From Neorhizobium sp. UBA7851 (lineage in GTDB: Bacteria > Pseudomonadota > Alphaproteobacteria > Rhizobiales > Rhizobiaceae): DNA of 34,093 nt. Position 1 is the first letter of the stretch; each line of letters opens with the position of its first letter. The notes beneath the pieces were generated by a model that had not been told where the DNA came from, did not search any database, and saw nothing but the letters and a program-made list of their open reading frames with translations. The stretch spans positions 1 through 34,093 of the forward strand of contig DLSX01000111.1 of assembly GCA_002500765.1 (NCBI GenBank). Direction: 5' to 3'. Made by a program: the position numbers and the translations under genes. Shown here one piece after another: positions 7,956 to 15,722 of this stretch.

Positions 7956-8237
7956 TCACCAGCGTGTCGGTTCTCCCGGTGCTGCGGCTTCCACCGCGAG
8001 CGCGTGAAGGCCGGCGTCCAATTCCGGTTTCAGAAGGGTATTCACCGTCCGGTGCCGGTCGATCAGGCTCATTCCTGAAAAGGCGGCTGCGACGATGCGC
8101 ACACGCATATGTGTCTCGCCGTCACCGGTCATGCCCGGCTGATGGCCGGCATGCTGGTGGCTTTCGTTGATCACGTCGAGCCTTTCGGGCGCGAGATTAT
8201 CGCGAAGCGTGGCTTCTATACGGGCTCTGATCGACAT
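7956..8237 (-). CDS. bolA: BolA family protein
   Basis: The 93-residue product starts MSIRARIEATLRDNLAPERL and has the BolA core with NESHQHAGH, followed by GETHMRVRIV and the helix near LIDRHRTVNTLL. BolA proteins pair with monothiol glutaredoxins in iron-sulfur handling and stress response. The start at 8237 has GGAG ten bases before it; the frame stays open much further upstream without similarity. It is divergent from the J-domain gene, a pairing I recall in other Rhizobiaceae. The exact BolA subtype is not clear. Confidence 0.88.
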   Translation of the reverse strand: MSIRARIEATLRDNLAPERLDVINESHQHAGHQPGMTGDGETHMRVRIVAAAFSGMSLIDRHRTVNTLLKPELDAGLHALAVEAAAPGEPTRW

Positions 8238-8343
8238 TTTTTTGGCTCCGGTGGTCGGCGCAAGAGGGTGATCCAGAAACCAGCAACAAACCGCTTTGTC
8301 AATTCTTGTTTGGCCCCATCTTGGGTCCCATAATGTGTGCCTC

Positions 8344-8973
8344 ATGAAGCTCGACTCCAAATATTTCGACCGTATCCGGACGCGCCGGAAAAGGCAGCAA
8401 GATGCCCCGCCGCAGGCCCCGACCTGCCAGTGGGACGGCTGCGACAGGCCTGGTGTGCACAAGGCGCCGGTCGGGCGGAATGCCGAAGGCCAGTTCTTCA
8501 TCTTCTGCTTCGAGCATGTGAAGGAATACAATAAGGGCTACAATTATTTCTCCGGCCTGTCGGACGGCGAGATCGCACGCTACCAGAAGGAAGCGATCAC
8601 CGGTCACCGCCCGACATGGAAGGTCGGCGTCAACAAGGATGCCAAGGACGGGCCGATCCATTCGTCGTCACGATCGGGTTCCGCCTATACGCAACAGCGT
8701 TTCAAGGATCCTTTCGGGTTCGTTTCGCAGGCGCGGGCCGGCGGCGGCGGTCGTTACGAGACGCAGGGACGAAAGCTGAAGACCTTGGAAGCCAAGGCTT
8801 TCAATACGATGGAGCTTGGCGCCAACGCGACCTCGAGCGAGATCAAGACCCGTTACAAGGAACTGGTGAAAAAGCACCATCCGGACGCCAATGGCGGCGA
8901 CCGCGGCTCGGAGGAACGTTTTCGTGCCGTGGTGCAAGCATATCAGTTGTTGAAGCAGGCGGGTTTCTGCTAA
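8344..8973 (+). CDS. J-domain protein with C-terminal J domain and N-terminal Cys/His cluster
   Basis: The 209-residue product (ATG at 8344) has a J domain at its C-terminus (about 150-209) with the HPD tripeptide at 179-181 (ELVKKHHPDANGGD), which stimulates DnaK-type ATPases. It lacks the G/F region and zinc domain of classic DnaJ, so it is a specialised co-chaperone. The N-terminal part has Cys28, Cys33, His39, Cys55 and His58, spaced like a metal site. An in-frame ATG at 8296 adds 16 residues and lies in the divergent promoter region, so I prefer 8344; no strong ribosome site marks either. cobS follows after 61 bases; whether the co-chaperone serves cobalamin synthesis is unknown. Confidence 0.88.
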   Translation: MKLDSKYFDRIRTRRKRQQDAPPQAPTCQWDGCDRPGVHKAPVGRNAEGQFFIFCFEHVKEYNKGYNYFSGLSDGEIARYQKEAITGHRPTWKVGVNKDAKDGPIHSSSRSGSAYTQQRFKDPFGFVSQARAGGGGRYETQGRKLKTLEAKAFNTMELGANATSSEIKTRYKELVKKHHPDANGGDRGSEERFRAVVQAYQLLKQAGFC

Positions 8974-9034
8974 GCCTCAAAAATCAAGGCAGCGTTGATG
9001 ATGGCCAGGCGGTCGCCTGTGCCCTGGAGTTATG

Positions 9035-10027
9035 ATGAGCAAGATTGACCTGGATATTACCAACCTCCCCGACACGACGGTTTCTGTTCGGGACGTTTTC
9101 GGCATCGATACCGATCTGAGAGTTCCCGCCTACAGCAATGGCGACCCTTACGTGCCGGATCTCGATCCGGACTATCTCTTCGATCGCGACACGACGCTCG
9201 CCATTCTTGCAGGCTTTGCCCATAACCGACGCGTGATGGTCTCCGGCTTTCACGGTACCGGTAAATCCACCCATATCGAGCAGGTTGCAGCCCGCCTCAA
9301 CTGGCCGTGCGTGCGTATCAACCTCGACAGCCATGTCAGCCGTATCGATCTCGTCGGCAAGGACGCGATCGTTCTCAAAGACGGCAAGCAGATCACCGAA
9401 TTTAAGGACGGCATCCTGCCCTGGGCCTACCAGCACAATGTCGCGCTCGTTTTCGACGAATATGATGCGGGTCGCCCGGATGTGATGTTCGTCATCCAGC
9501 GCGTGCTAGAGAGTTCGGGTCGCCTGACGCTGCTCGACCAGAGCCGCGTCATCCGTCCTCACCCCGCCTTCCGTATCTTTGCAACGGCAAACACCGTGGG
9601 CCTTGGCGATACGACCGGCCTCTATCACGGCACGCAGCAGATCAACCAGGCGCAGATGGACCGTTGGTCGATCGTGACGACGCTGAACTATCTGCCGCAT
9701 GAAAAGGAAGTCGATATCGTTGCCGCCAAGGTGAAGTCGTTCGGCGCCACAAAGGAAGGCCGCGAGACGGTTTCCAAGATGGTGCGCGTTGCCGATCTTA
9801 CCCGTTCGGCCTTCATCAATGGCGACCTTTCGACCGTGATGAGCCCGCGTACCGTCATCACCTGGGCTGAAAACGCCGAGATCTTCGGTGACGTGGCCTT
9901 CGCCTTCCGGATTACCTTCCTCAACAAATGCGATGAACTGGAGCGGACCCTGGTGGCCGAGCAGTATCAGCGCGCCTTCGGCGTCGAGCTGAAGGAAAGC
10001 GCCGCCAACATCGTACTGGGAGCATAA
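9035..10027 (+). CDS. cobS: cobaltochelatase subunit CobS (AAA+ ATPase)
   Basis: CobS with CobT forms the ATPase part of the aerobic cobalt chelatase that, with CobN, inserts Co2+ into hydrogenobyrinic a,c-diamide during cobalamin synthesis. The product has Walker A GFHGTGKST near residue 70, Walker B ALVFDEYD near 138 and the MoxR-like AAA+ layout. It is about 330 residues, matching CobS of Pseudomonas denitrificans as I recall it. Two ATGs are adjacent (9032 and 9035); GGAG at 9026-9029 is well placed only for the second. cobT follows 19 bases downstream. CobN is not in the window. Confidence 0.96.
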   Translation: MSKIDLDITNLPDTTVSVRDVFGIDTDLRVPAYSNGDPYVPDLDPDYLFDRDTTLAILAGFAHNRRVMVSGFHGTGKSTHIEQVAARLNWPCVRINLDSHVSRIDLVGKDAIVLKDGKQITEFKDGILPWAYQHNVALVFDEYDAGRPDVMFVIQRVLESSGRLTLLDQSRVIRPHPAFRIFATANTVGLGDTTGLYHGTQQINQAQMDRWSIVTTLNYLPHEKEVDIVAAKVKSFGATKEGRETVSKMVRVADLTRSAFINGDLSTVMSPRTVITWAENAEIFGDVAFAFRITFLNKCDELERTLVAEQYQRAFGVELKESAANIVLGA

Positions 10028-10046
10028 GGCAGAGGAAGCGAAGCCT

Positions 10047-11957
10047 ATGGCAGGTCGCGGAGACAATTCCAAGGGCAAGCCCGCCGGTCCGGTCGATACC
10101 GAACCGATGCGGCGGGCGATAACCGGCTGCGTACGGTCGATTGCCGGCAATCACGAGGTGGAGGTTTCCTTCGCCAACGAGCGTCCGGGACTGGCTGGCG
10201 AGCGTATTCGCCTGCCGGAAATTTCCAAGCGCCCGACGGCGCATGAACTCGCGGTGACGCGTGGTCTTGGCGATTCGATGGCTCTGCGGATCGCCTGCCA
10301 CGACACCAATGTCCACGCGACGCTTTCGCCGCAAGGATCGGATGCGCGGGCGATCTTCGATGCCGTCGAGCAGGCGCGCGTCGAATCGATCGGTGCGTTG
10401 CGTATGGCCGGTGTCGCCGCCAACCTGCACTCGGTTCAGGAAGAAAAATACGCCAAGGCGAATTTCTCCGGCGTCGAACGGCAGGAAGATGCGCCGATCG
10501 GCGAGGCCATGGCCATGCTGGTGCGCGAAAAGCTGACCGGGCAGACGCCGCCGGAAAGCGCCGGCAAGGTGCTCGATCTCTGGCGTCCCTTCATCGAACA
10601 GAACGCTTCCGGCGATCTCGACAACCTGAAAAACGTGATCGAGGACCAGCAGGCTTTCGCCAAGCTCGTCCGCCACATGCTTTCCTCCATGCAGATGGCA
10701 GAGGATCTGGACGGCGACGAAAACGAGCCGGAAGAGATCGAGAATCAGTCGGAAGAGGATCAGCCGAGCAGCGGCGAGACCGAGAACGAAGAGGTCGAGG
10801 AAGAAGCCGGATCCGACGCAGCGCCCGCAGAGCAGAGCGATGCGGCCGACGAGGAGATGGATGAAGGCGAGATGGACGGCGCGGAAATGTCGGACGACGA
10901 AATGTCCGACGAGGCCGACGACCATTCAGAGACGCCCGGCGAAACCCGCCGCCCCAACAGCCCGTTCGACGATTTCAACGAGAAGGTGGATTATCACATC
11001 TTCACGCAGGAATTCGACGAGGAGATCACGGCGGAAGAGCTTTGCGACGAGGCGGAACTCGATCGGCTCAGAGCTTTCCTCGACAAGCAGCTTGCTCACC
11101 TGCAGGGTGCGGTCGGCCGCTTGGCGAACCGCCTGCAGCGCCGCCTGATGGCGCAGCAGAACCGTTCCTGGGACTTCGACCTGGAAGAAGGTTACCTCGA
11201 TCCGGCCCGTCTCGTGCGTCTGATCATCGACCCGATGCAGCCGCTTTCCTTCAAGAAGGAGCGCGACACGCAGTTCCGCGATACGGTCGTCACTCTCGTC
11301 ATCGACAATTCCGGCTCGATGCGCGGCCGGCCGATCACGGTTGCCGCGTCCTGCGCCGACATTCTGGCGCGGACGCTGGAGCGCTGCGGCGTCAAGGTCG
11401 AGATCCTCGGCTTCACCACCAAGGCGTGGAAGGGCGGCCAGAGCCGCGAGAACTGGCTCGCCAGCGGCAAGCCGGCATCGCCCGGCCGTCTCAACGACCT
11501 GCGGCACATCATCTACAAGTCGGCCGATGCGCCGTGGCGTCGTTCACGCCGCAATCTCGGCCTGATGATGCGCGAGGGTCTGCTCAAGGAAAACATCGAC
11601 GGCGAAGCGCTGATGTGGGCGCATAACCGGCTGATCGCCCGGCCGGAACAGCGCAAGATCCTGATGATGATCTCGGACGGTGCTCCTGTCGACGACAGTA
11701 CACTTTCGGTCAATCCGGGCAATTATCTGGAGCGGCACCTGCGTGCCGTCATCGAGCAGGTCGAGACCAAGTCGCCGGTGGAGCTATTGGCGATCGGTAT
11801 CGGGCATGACGTGACGCGGTATTATCGCAATGCCGTGACTATCGTCGATGCAGACGAGCTTGCCGGTGCAATGACAGAGCAGCTTGCCGAACTTTTTGCC
11901 GACAAGTCTGCGGGTGGCGGTGCCTCTCGCGGCGGTCGCATGCGCCGCGCGGGCTGA
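10047..11957 (+). CDS. cobT: cobaltochelatase subunit CobT
   Basis: CobT (636 aa) partners CobS in the cobalt chelatase complex. Its C-terminal von Willebrand A domain carries the metal-ion site DNSGS at 420-424 with the downstream SDGAPVDD segment. The middle (about 225-305) is a strongly acidic Glu/Asp linker, typical of the D-subunit of Mg and Co chelatases. AGAGGAAG precedes the ATG. The TGA (11955-11957) overlaps the ribosome site of the next gene, whose TTG starts at 11966, so the downstream secreted protein is probably in the same transcript although it has no known link to cobalamin. Confidence 0.96.
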   Translation: MAGRGDNSKGKPAGPVDTEPMRRAITGCVRSIAGNHEVEVSFANERPGLAGERIRLPEISKRPTAHELAVTRGLGDSMALRIACHDTNVHATLSPQGSDARAIFDAVEQARVESIGALRMAGVAANLHSVQEEKYAKANFSGVERQEDAPIGEAMAMLVREKLTGQTPPESAGKVLDLWRPFIEQNASGDLDNLKNVIEDQQAFAKLVRHMLSSMQMAEDLDGDENEPEEIENQSEEDQPSSGETENEEVEEEAGSDAAPAEQSDAADEEMDEGEMDGAEMSDDEMSDEADDHSETPGETRRPNSPFDDFNEKVDYHIFTQEFDEEITAEELCDEAELDRLRAFLDKQLAHLQGAVGRLANRLQRRLMAQQNRSWDFDLEEGYLDPARLVRLIIDPMQPLSFKKERDTQFRDTVVTLVIDNSGSMRGRPITVAASCADILARTLERCGVKVEILGFTTKAWKGGQSRENWLASGKPASPGRLNDLRHIIYKSADAPWRRSRRNLGLMMREGLLKENIDGEALMWAHNRLIARPEQRKILMMISDGAPVDDSTLSVNPGNYLERHLRAVIEQVETKSPVELLAIGIGHDVTRYYRNAVTIVDADELAGAMTEQLAELFADKSAGGGASRGGRMRRAG

Positions 11958-11965
11958 GGTTTTCC

Positions 11966-12952
11966 TTGAAGCCTTCACGCGCTCTTCTGGCCGGTATCGT
12001 GCTTGCGATGATGCCGGCCTTTGCTTCCGCGCAGGATGCTGTGCGGGTCACGGCAAAACCGATCTCGCAGTTCAAGCCGGGATCAGATCAGAGGGTGTTC
12101 GGGCCGCTGGAATTTATCGGCGGTATCGAGTTCCGTTCAGATGACAGCCGTGTCCAGTCGCTTTCCAGCATCCGCCTCCGGCCGGATGGGACGCATTTCG
12201 TTTCCGTTCTCGATACGGGCGAGTGGCTGACCGGCCAGATCGTGCGGGATGCATCGGGCAGGCTTTCCGGGCTCTCCGATGTGGCCGTCAGCCCGATCCT
12301 GATGCATAATGGCCGCCCCGGTTCCAAAACCGCATCGGACGCCGAAGGGCTGGCATTGCGCGATGGCGAGGCCTTTGTCAGCTTCGAGCAGCAGCACCGG
12401 GTCGATGCCTATCCTGATCCCGGTTTCGAGATCTCGAAGCCTCTGCGTAACGTGGATTTCCTCATCCCGCGGCAAGAACTTCGGCGCAATGCCGGAATTG
12501 AAACGCTGGTCGCCTCGCCTGCCTCCAGTCCACTTGAGGGCGGGCTTGTGGTGATTGCGGAGAGCAGCCGGGATAAGGCCGGAAATCTGCTTGCCGCTAT
12601 CGTCGATGGGCCGCTCAAGGGTGAATTCACCGTTGTGCGTCACGACCCCTATGACGCGACGGACGGAGCTTTCCTGCCTAATGGCGATCTGCTGCTTCTG
12701 GAGCGCCGTTTCAGCTTTATCGGCGGCATGGGCATGCGGATCAGGCGCATCAAGGGCGCGGATATCCGTCCGGGCGCGGTGGTGGATGGCGAGGTGCTGA
12801 TCGATGTCGGCATGAATCATGAGATCGACAATATGGAAGGCATCGACATTATCGAGGGGCCGGATGGCCTGCCGCATCTCATCATCGTGTCGGATGACAA
12901 CGGCAATTTTCTCCAGCGCAACGTGATGCTGGAGTTTCGGTTGACGTTATAA
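11966..12952 (+). CDS. secreted esterase-like-activity-of-phytase family protein
   Basis: The 328-residue product starts at a TTG (11966) with GAGG six bases before it; no ATG fits. It opens with a signal peptide (MKPSRALLAGIVLAMMPAFA, likely cut after ASA near residue 22), so it is exported. The rest has the repeated strand pattern of the PF13449 phytase-like esterase family: SSIRLRPDGTHFVSVLDTG, DAEGLALRDG, NGDLLLLERRF and DNMEGIDII, consistent with a beta-propeller. The substrate is unknown, and phytase activity should not be assumed from the family name. It follows cobT after 8 bases. Two hairpins after the stop (12952-13003) suggest the transcript ends there. Confidence 0.8.
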   Translation: MKPSRALLAGIVLAMMPAFASAQDAVRVTAKPISQFKPGSDQRVFGPLEFIGGIEFRSDDSRVQSLSSIRLRPDGTHFVSVLDTGEWLTGQIVRDASGRLSGLSDVAVSPILMHNGRPGSKTASDAEGLALRDGEAFVSFEQQHRVDAYPDPGFEISKPLRNVDFLIPRQELRRNAGIETLVASPASSPLEGGLVVIAESSRDKAGNLLAAIVDGPLKGEFTVVRHDPYDATDGAFLPNGDLLLLERRFSFIGGMGMRIRRIKGADIRPGAVVDGEVLIDVGMNHEIDNMEGIDIIEGPDGLPHLIIVSDDNGNFLQRNVMLEFRLTL

Positions 12953-13003
12953 TCTGGGATTTCCAGATGCCGGCCTGCGACCCACTGAATGCAGATCGCA
13001 GGC
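12952..13003. terminator. two tandem hairpins between convergent genes
   Basis: ATCTGG/CCAGAT (12952-12957, 12963-12968, 5-base loop) is followed by GCCTGCGA/TCGCAGGC (12973-12980, 12996-13003, 15-base loop). They fill the 59-base gap between the convergent phytase-like and lipoprotein genes and could stop transcription from both sides. T runs are weak. Confidence 0.5.
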
Positions 13004-13011
13004 TGCCGCCT

Positions 13012-13512
13012 TTATTGACCTGTCATGATGATTTCCACAGCAGAGCCTTGCCGGATGGATACCTGTTCCATCAGGGCTCCGCCTTGTGATGCGTTGCCTG
13101 CCAGCCAAACAACCTTCGTCACGACGTAATAGTCGCCGTCCGCCAGATTGGCGAATTCGAAACGACCCTCGCCATTGGCTCTGGTCTTTTTCATCGATTC
13201 CTCGAAACCGGGTGGCGATGCCGGCGATGGGACAAAGTAGTTTATTTTATTGCCCTGATAGAGAGCGTTTATCCGTTCGCTCGAGTATGTTGTCTTGGGT
13301 ATCAAGACAACATCGGAGCCGGCCGCATAGACCACCATGCCGTCATTCCTGCGGAGGAAGGCCTGGCCTTTGATTGTCCCGCGCCCCTGCTGATGGATGA
13401 AAGCTGCCTCGCTGGCATTGAAAGTCGAGTTGATTTTTGGAGCTGCGACACAACCAGCCAGACCGCCCAGAAGGGCGGCCATCAAGATACGAGCATACAT
13501 ATTAGACCCCAT
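13012..13512 (-). CDS. small lipoprotein with a carboxypeptidase-regulatory-like fold
   Basis: The product (166 aa) has a lipoprotein signal, MYARILMAALLGGLAGCVAA, with lipobox LAGC. The mature part has a beta-rich layout ending GRFEFANLADGDYYVVTKVVW, which resembles carboxypeptidase-regulatory or transthyretin-like domains. GGGGA precedes the first ATG (13512); a second ATG (13500) gives the shorter, more usual signal peptide, so the start is uncertain by four residues. It is convergent with the phytase-like gene and 92 bases downstream of the transporter gene on the same strand. I recognise no specific function. Confidence 0.75.
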   Translation of the reverse strand: MGSNMYARILMAALLGGLAGCVAAPKINSTFNASEAAFIHQQGRGTIKGQAFLRRNDGMVVYAAGSDVVLIPKTTYSSERINALYQGNKINYFVPSPASPPGFEESMKKTRANGEGRFEFANLADGDYYVVTKVVWLAGNASQGGALMEQVSIRQGSAVEIIMTGQ

Positions 13513-13578
13513 AAGTTCCCCGGGTGCAGAAAAGCATAATTCTACCAGGGGTGGAAGATGGGGACCGATTGATTAGCT

Positions 13579-13598
13579 GGGCATATTTTATATTGCCC
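13579..13598 (-). terminator. hairpin after the queuosine-precursor transporter gene
   Basis: GGGC(A)ATAT and ATATGCCC pair around a 3-base AAA loop, six bases after the transporter stop codon. There is no T run in the direction of transcription, so function as a terminator is uncertain. Confidence 0.3.
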
Positions 13599-13604
13599 TT
13601 ATGC

Positions 13605-14246
13605 TCAGGCGGTCTTGGTCGCGACCTGCGGCATCGGCTTCAGCACGTTCATCAGAGCGCCATAGGGCAGAAGCAGAACCACGCCGACCACAATCTTGAC
13701 CACGAGGTCGCCCAGTGCCCAGGAGATCCAGCGCGGCGCTTCGGTGGACATGACGCCGAGGATCGGAGCCGATGCGGTCGCAAAGTCGAAATTCGGGCCG
13801 ATGAAGGCGAAAGCAGTGGCAAAGGCGATCGAGAAGAACAGGACCGTATCGATCACCGTGCCGATCATCGATGCGGCGAGGGGTGCCTTCCACCAGCTCT
13901 GGCGGCGCAGTCCGTTGAAGACCGAGATGTCGAGAAGCTGGCCGATCAGGAAGGCGGTGCCGGAAGCGATCGCGATGCGCGGTTCCGAGAGCCAGAAAGA
14001 CAGGGCGACGCCGACGACGAAGCCGACAAACACGATGCGGCGGGCAATGGCCGGGCCGAACTGACGGTTGGCGAGGTCGGTGACGAGGAAGGCGACGGGA
14101 TAGGTGAAGGCGCCCCAGGTGAGGATGTCGCCGAGCGCGATGCCCCACAGAGTTCCGGTCAGGTGGAACTGGACGAGAATGTTGGAGGCCACCACGATGG
14201 CTGCCATCACGAGGGAATAGATAAGGGTATAGCGTGCTACTTGCAT
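13605..14246 (-). CDS. queuosine precursor transporter (VUT/YhhQ family)
   Basis: The 213-residue product is almost wholly hydrophobic with about six membrane segments and matches the VUT/YhhQ (PF02592) family by its ASNILVQFHL, GAFTYPVAFLVTDLANRQFG and SGTAFLIGQLLDISVFN segments. In E. coli YhhQ imports preQ0/preQ1 for queuosine tRNA modification. I chose the ATG at 14246 because AGGA lies eight bases before it; the frame also opens at 14288, which would add 14 residues overlapping the leader. rpmB lies upstream on the same strand with a clear terminator hairpin between them, leaving only 47 bases for a promoter or leader; the possible leader fold at 14244-14272 overlaps the start codon. Confidence 0.88.
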   Translation of the reverse strand: MQVARYTLIYSLVMAAIVVASNILVQFHLTGTLWGIALGDILTWGAFTYPVAFLVTDLANRQFGPAIARRIVFVGFVVGVALSFWLSEPRIAIASGTAFLIGQLLDISVFNGLRRQSWWKAPLAASMIGTVIDTVLFFSIAFATAFAFIGPNFDFATASAPILGVMSTEAPRWISWALGDLVVKIVVGVVLLLPYGALMNVLKPMPQVATKTA

Positions 14247-14272
14247 TTTTTTATCCTGGGGTATGCCACCAG
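14244..14272 (-). promoter_or_regulatory. possible structured leader of the transporter (preQ1-I-like arrangement, unproven)
   Basis: Read on the minus strand, CUGG (14272-14269) can pair with CCAG (14258-14255). The loop contains GCAU (14266-14263), which is complementary to AUGC at the start codon (14246-14243), and an A-rich tract AUAAAAAA follows the stem. Stem, loop strand, A-rich linker and 3' strand are in the order of an H-type preQ1-I pseudoknot, and the sequence resembles short bacterial preQ1-I aptamers. The loop is about three bases shorter than in known examples, and a plain hairpin (CUGG(U)GG-CAUA-CCCCAG) is an alternative. Gene context (preQ1 importer) fits, but confidence is low. 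Confidence 0.25.
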
Positions 14273-14293
14273 TTGCGGATAGGCCCAAGAGAA

Positions 14294-14325
14294 AAGGCTT
14301 GTCCGGTATTATCCGGTCAAGCCTT
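14294..14325 (-). terminator. intrinsic terminator of rpmB
   Basis: Minus strand: AAGGCTTG-A-CCGG, loop ATAAT(A), CCGG-A-CAAGCCTT, followed by TT and CTCTT. Twelve paired bases with one A/A mismatch and a T-rich tail make this the clearest intrinsic terminator in the window. It separates rpmB from the transporter gene. Confidence 0.75.
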
Positions 14326-14356
14326 CTCCAAAGCCGGTGATTGTAGAATTCGCTGA

Positions 14357-14653
14357 TTAGGCAGCAGCGACTTCTGCAGTCTTCTTTGCGATCTGGCGAC
14401 GCAGCAGACGAGCGCGCATCGACAGTTCGGTCTCGTCGGCCTTCAGAAGGAAGGCGTCGAGGCCGCCGCGGTGTTCAACCGAACGCAGAGCGTGCGCGGA
14501 AACGCGCAGGCGGAAGCGCTGGCCGAGAGCGTCGGAGATCAGAGTGACCTGGCACAGGTTCGGCAGGAACCGACGACGGGTCTTGTTGTTGGCATGGCTG
14601 ACGTTGTTGCCGGTCATTACGCCCTTGCCGGTCAGTTCGCATACACGAGACAT
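14357..14653 (-). CDS. rpmB: 50S ribosomal protein L28
   Basis: L28 is a structural protein of the large ribosomal subunit. The 98-residue product begins MSRVCELTGKGVMTGNNVSH, with the L28 hallmark NNKTRRRFLPNL, and ends in a basic then alanine-rich tail. The ATG at 14653 has AAAGGTGA six bases upstream. The frame opens 19 codons earlier at 14710, but that part is unrelated to L28. A near-consensus promoter (14746-14774) gives a leader of about 85 bases, and a strong terminator (14294-14325) follows, so it is probably a single-gene transcript. Cys5 is present, but the usual four-Cys zinc motif of the C+ type is not. Confidence 0.97.
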   Translation of the reverse strand: MSRVCELTGKGVMTGNNVSHANNKTRRRFLPNLCQVTLISDALGQRFRLRVSAHALRSVEHRGGLDAFLLKADETELSMRARLLRRQIAKKTAEVAAA

Positions 14654-14745
14654 GGCATTCACCTTTGTTTTCTTCTGCAATCGGAGGCTCATCCGGACAA
14701 TGCCCGGCATGCCGATCCAACTGGTCTTGATTGGAAAGTTGCGGT

Positions 14746-14774
14746 TCTATAGTCAGTGAGGCTCGGCGCGTCAA
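14746..14774 (-). promoter_or_regulatory. near-consensus sigma-70-type promoter of rpmB
   Basis: TTGACG (14769-14774) and TATAGA (14746-14751) on the minus strand are spaced by exactly 17 bases. This is the best promoter match in the window and fits a highly expressed ribosomal protein gene. Expected transcription start is near 14739. Confidence 0.8.
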
Positions 14775-14895
14775 GCCAAAACCTTGGCGATCGTACGCCT
14801 TTGCACCGCGAGGAACTACAGCTGTGGCTATTTTCTTGCCATGATGCACCTCTTATATCGGATTCACGGAATTCTCAAACCGGTGCAGGCAAACC

Positions 14896-15666
14896 ATGTT
14901 TTCATTCATCCGCCCGCTTGCGGGAGTTCTTTTTCTTCTCGCTGCAGGCGCAGCGCCGGCGCAATCCGCCGAACGGCACGTCACCGATTACGACATCACG
15001 CTGGGGATCCTGCCGATCGGTACGGCAACCTTTTCCAGCGAGTTCGACGGGAGCGGTTACAAGATCAACGGCATCTTCAAGTCGGGCGGTATCGTCAACG
15101 TCATCAAGAAGGTATCGGCTGAGACCAACGTCGCGGGGCGGATCGAGGGAGACCGGCTGCAGGCCGATCGCTATAATCTGGTCTACAAGCTCGGCAAGCG
15201 GACACGCATCTATGATGTCGTTTACACAAACGGCAACGTGACGGACACGACGATCACGCCGCCGCCGCGCCGCAAGGCGGAAAACTGGGTGCCTGTCACG
15301 CCGCAAGACCTGCGTGCGGTGCTCGATCCCTTAAGCGGGCTGATCTTTCCCGAGGGTGCTACGGTCTGCCCGAGTCGCGTTCCGGTCTATGACGGAGAAT
15401 CGCGGATGGACCTGCTGCTCAAGCGCGAAGGGACGAAGCCTTACGAGACGAAGGGTTTCAAGGGCGAGGTGATCGTCTGCACGGTCCGTTACCAACCGAA
15501 ATCCGGTTATCGCAAGGGACGCGACGATATCGAGTACCTGAAGAAGACACCGATGGAAGTGTGGTTTGCCAAGGCTGACGGGTCCAGTGTCTATGCGCCC
15601 ATCTATGCCCGTATTCCGACGAGAATGGGACCTCTCTATATAACGGCTGCCCGATACGGCGGTTGA
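14896..15666 (+). CDS. secreted DUF3108 protein
   Basis: The 256-residue product has a signal peptide (MFSFIRPLAGVLFLLAAGAA, probable cut after QSA near residue 25) and the DUF3108 layout: YDITLGILPIGTATFSSEFDG near the N-terminus, a central YNLVYK segment, and IEYLKKTPMEVWFAKADG toward the end. It is predicted to be periplasmic, mostly beta structure; the role of the family is not established. It is divergent from rpmB across 242 bases and 56 bases upstream of the EamA exporter gene on the same strand. Two Cys (CPSRVPVY and VIVCTVRY) could form a disulfide. Only a weak ribosome site (AGG) precedes the ATG. Confidence 0.85.
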   Translation: MFSFIRPLAGVLFLLAAGAAPAQSAERHVTDYDITLGILPIGTATFSSEFDGSGYKINGIFKSGGIVNVIKKVSAETNVAGRIEGDRLQADRYNLVYKLGKRTRIYDVVYTNGNVTDTTITPPPRRKAENWVPVTPQDLRAVLDPLSGLIFPEGATVCPSRVPVYDGESRMDLLLKREGTKPYETKGFKGEVIVCTVRYQPKSGYRKGRDDIEYLKKTPMEVWFAKADGSSVYAPIYARIPTRMGPLYITAARYGG

Positions 15667-15722
15667 CGCGCGAGGCCCGGCGCGGGAAGAGTAGGCCTAA
15701 AAGCAAATAAGAGGGGCCTGGC

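Noticed and set aside
8974..9034. Looked for a cobalamin riboswitch before cobS
   Set aside because: The gap is only 61 bases, too short for the known aptamer, and no B12-box-like string was seen.
13012..14246. A lipoprotein plus queuosine transporter as a linked DNA-modification (dpd-type) system
   Set aside because: None of the other dpd genes are present; the transporter next to rpmB is ordinary chromosomal context.
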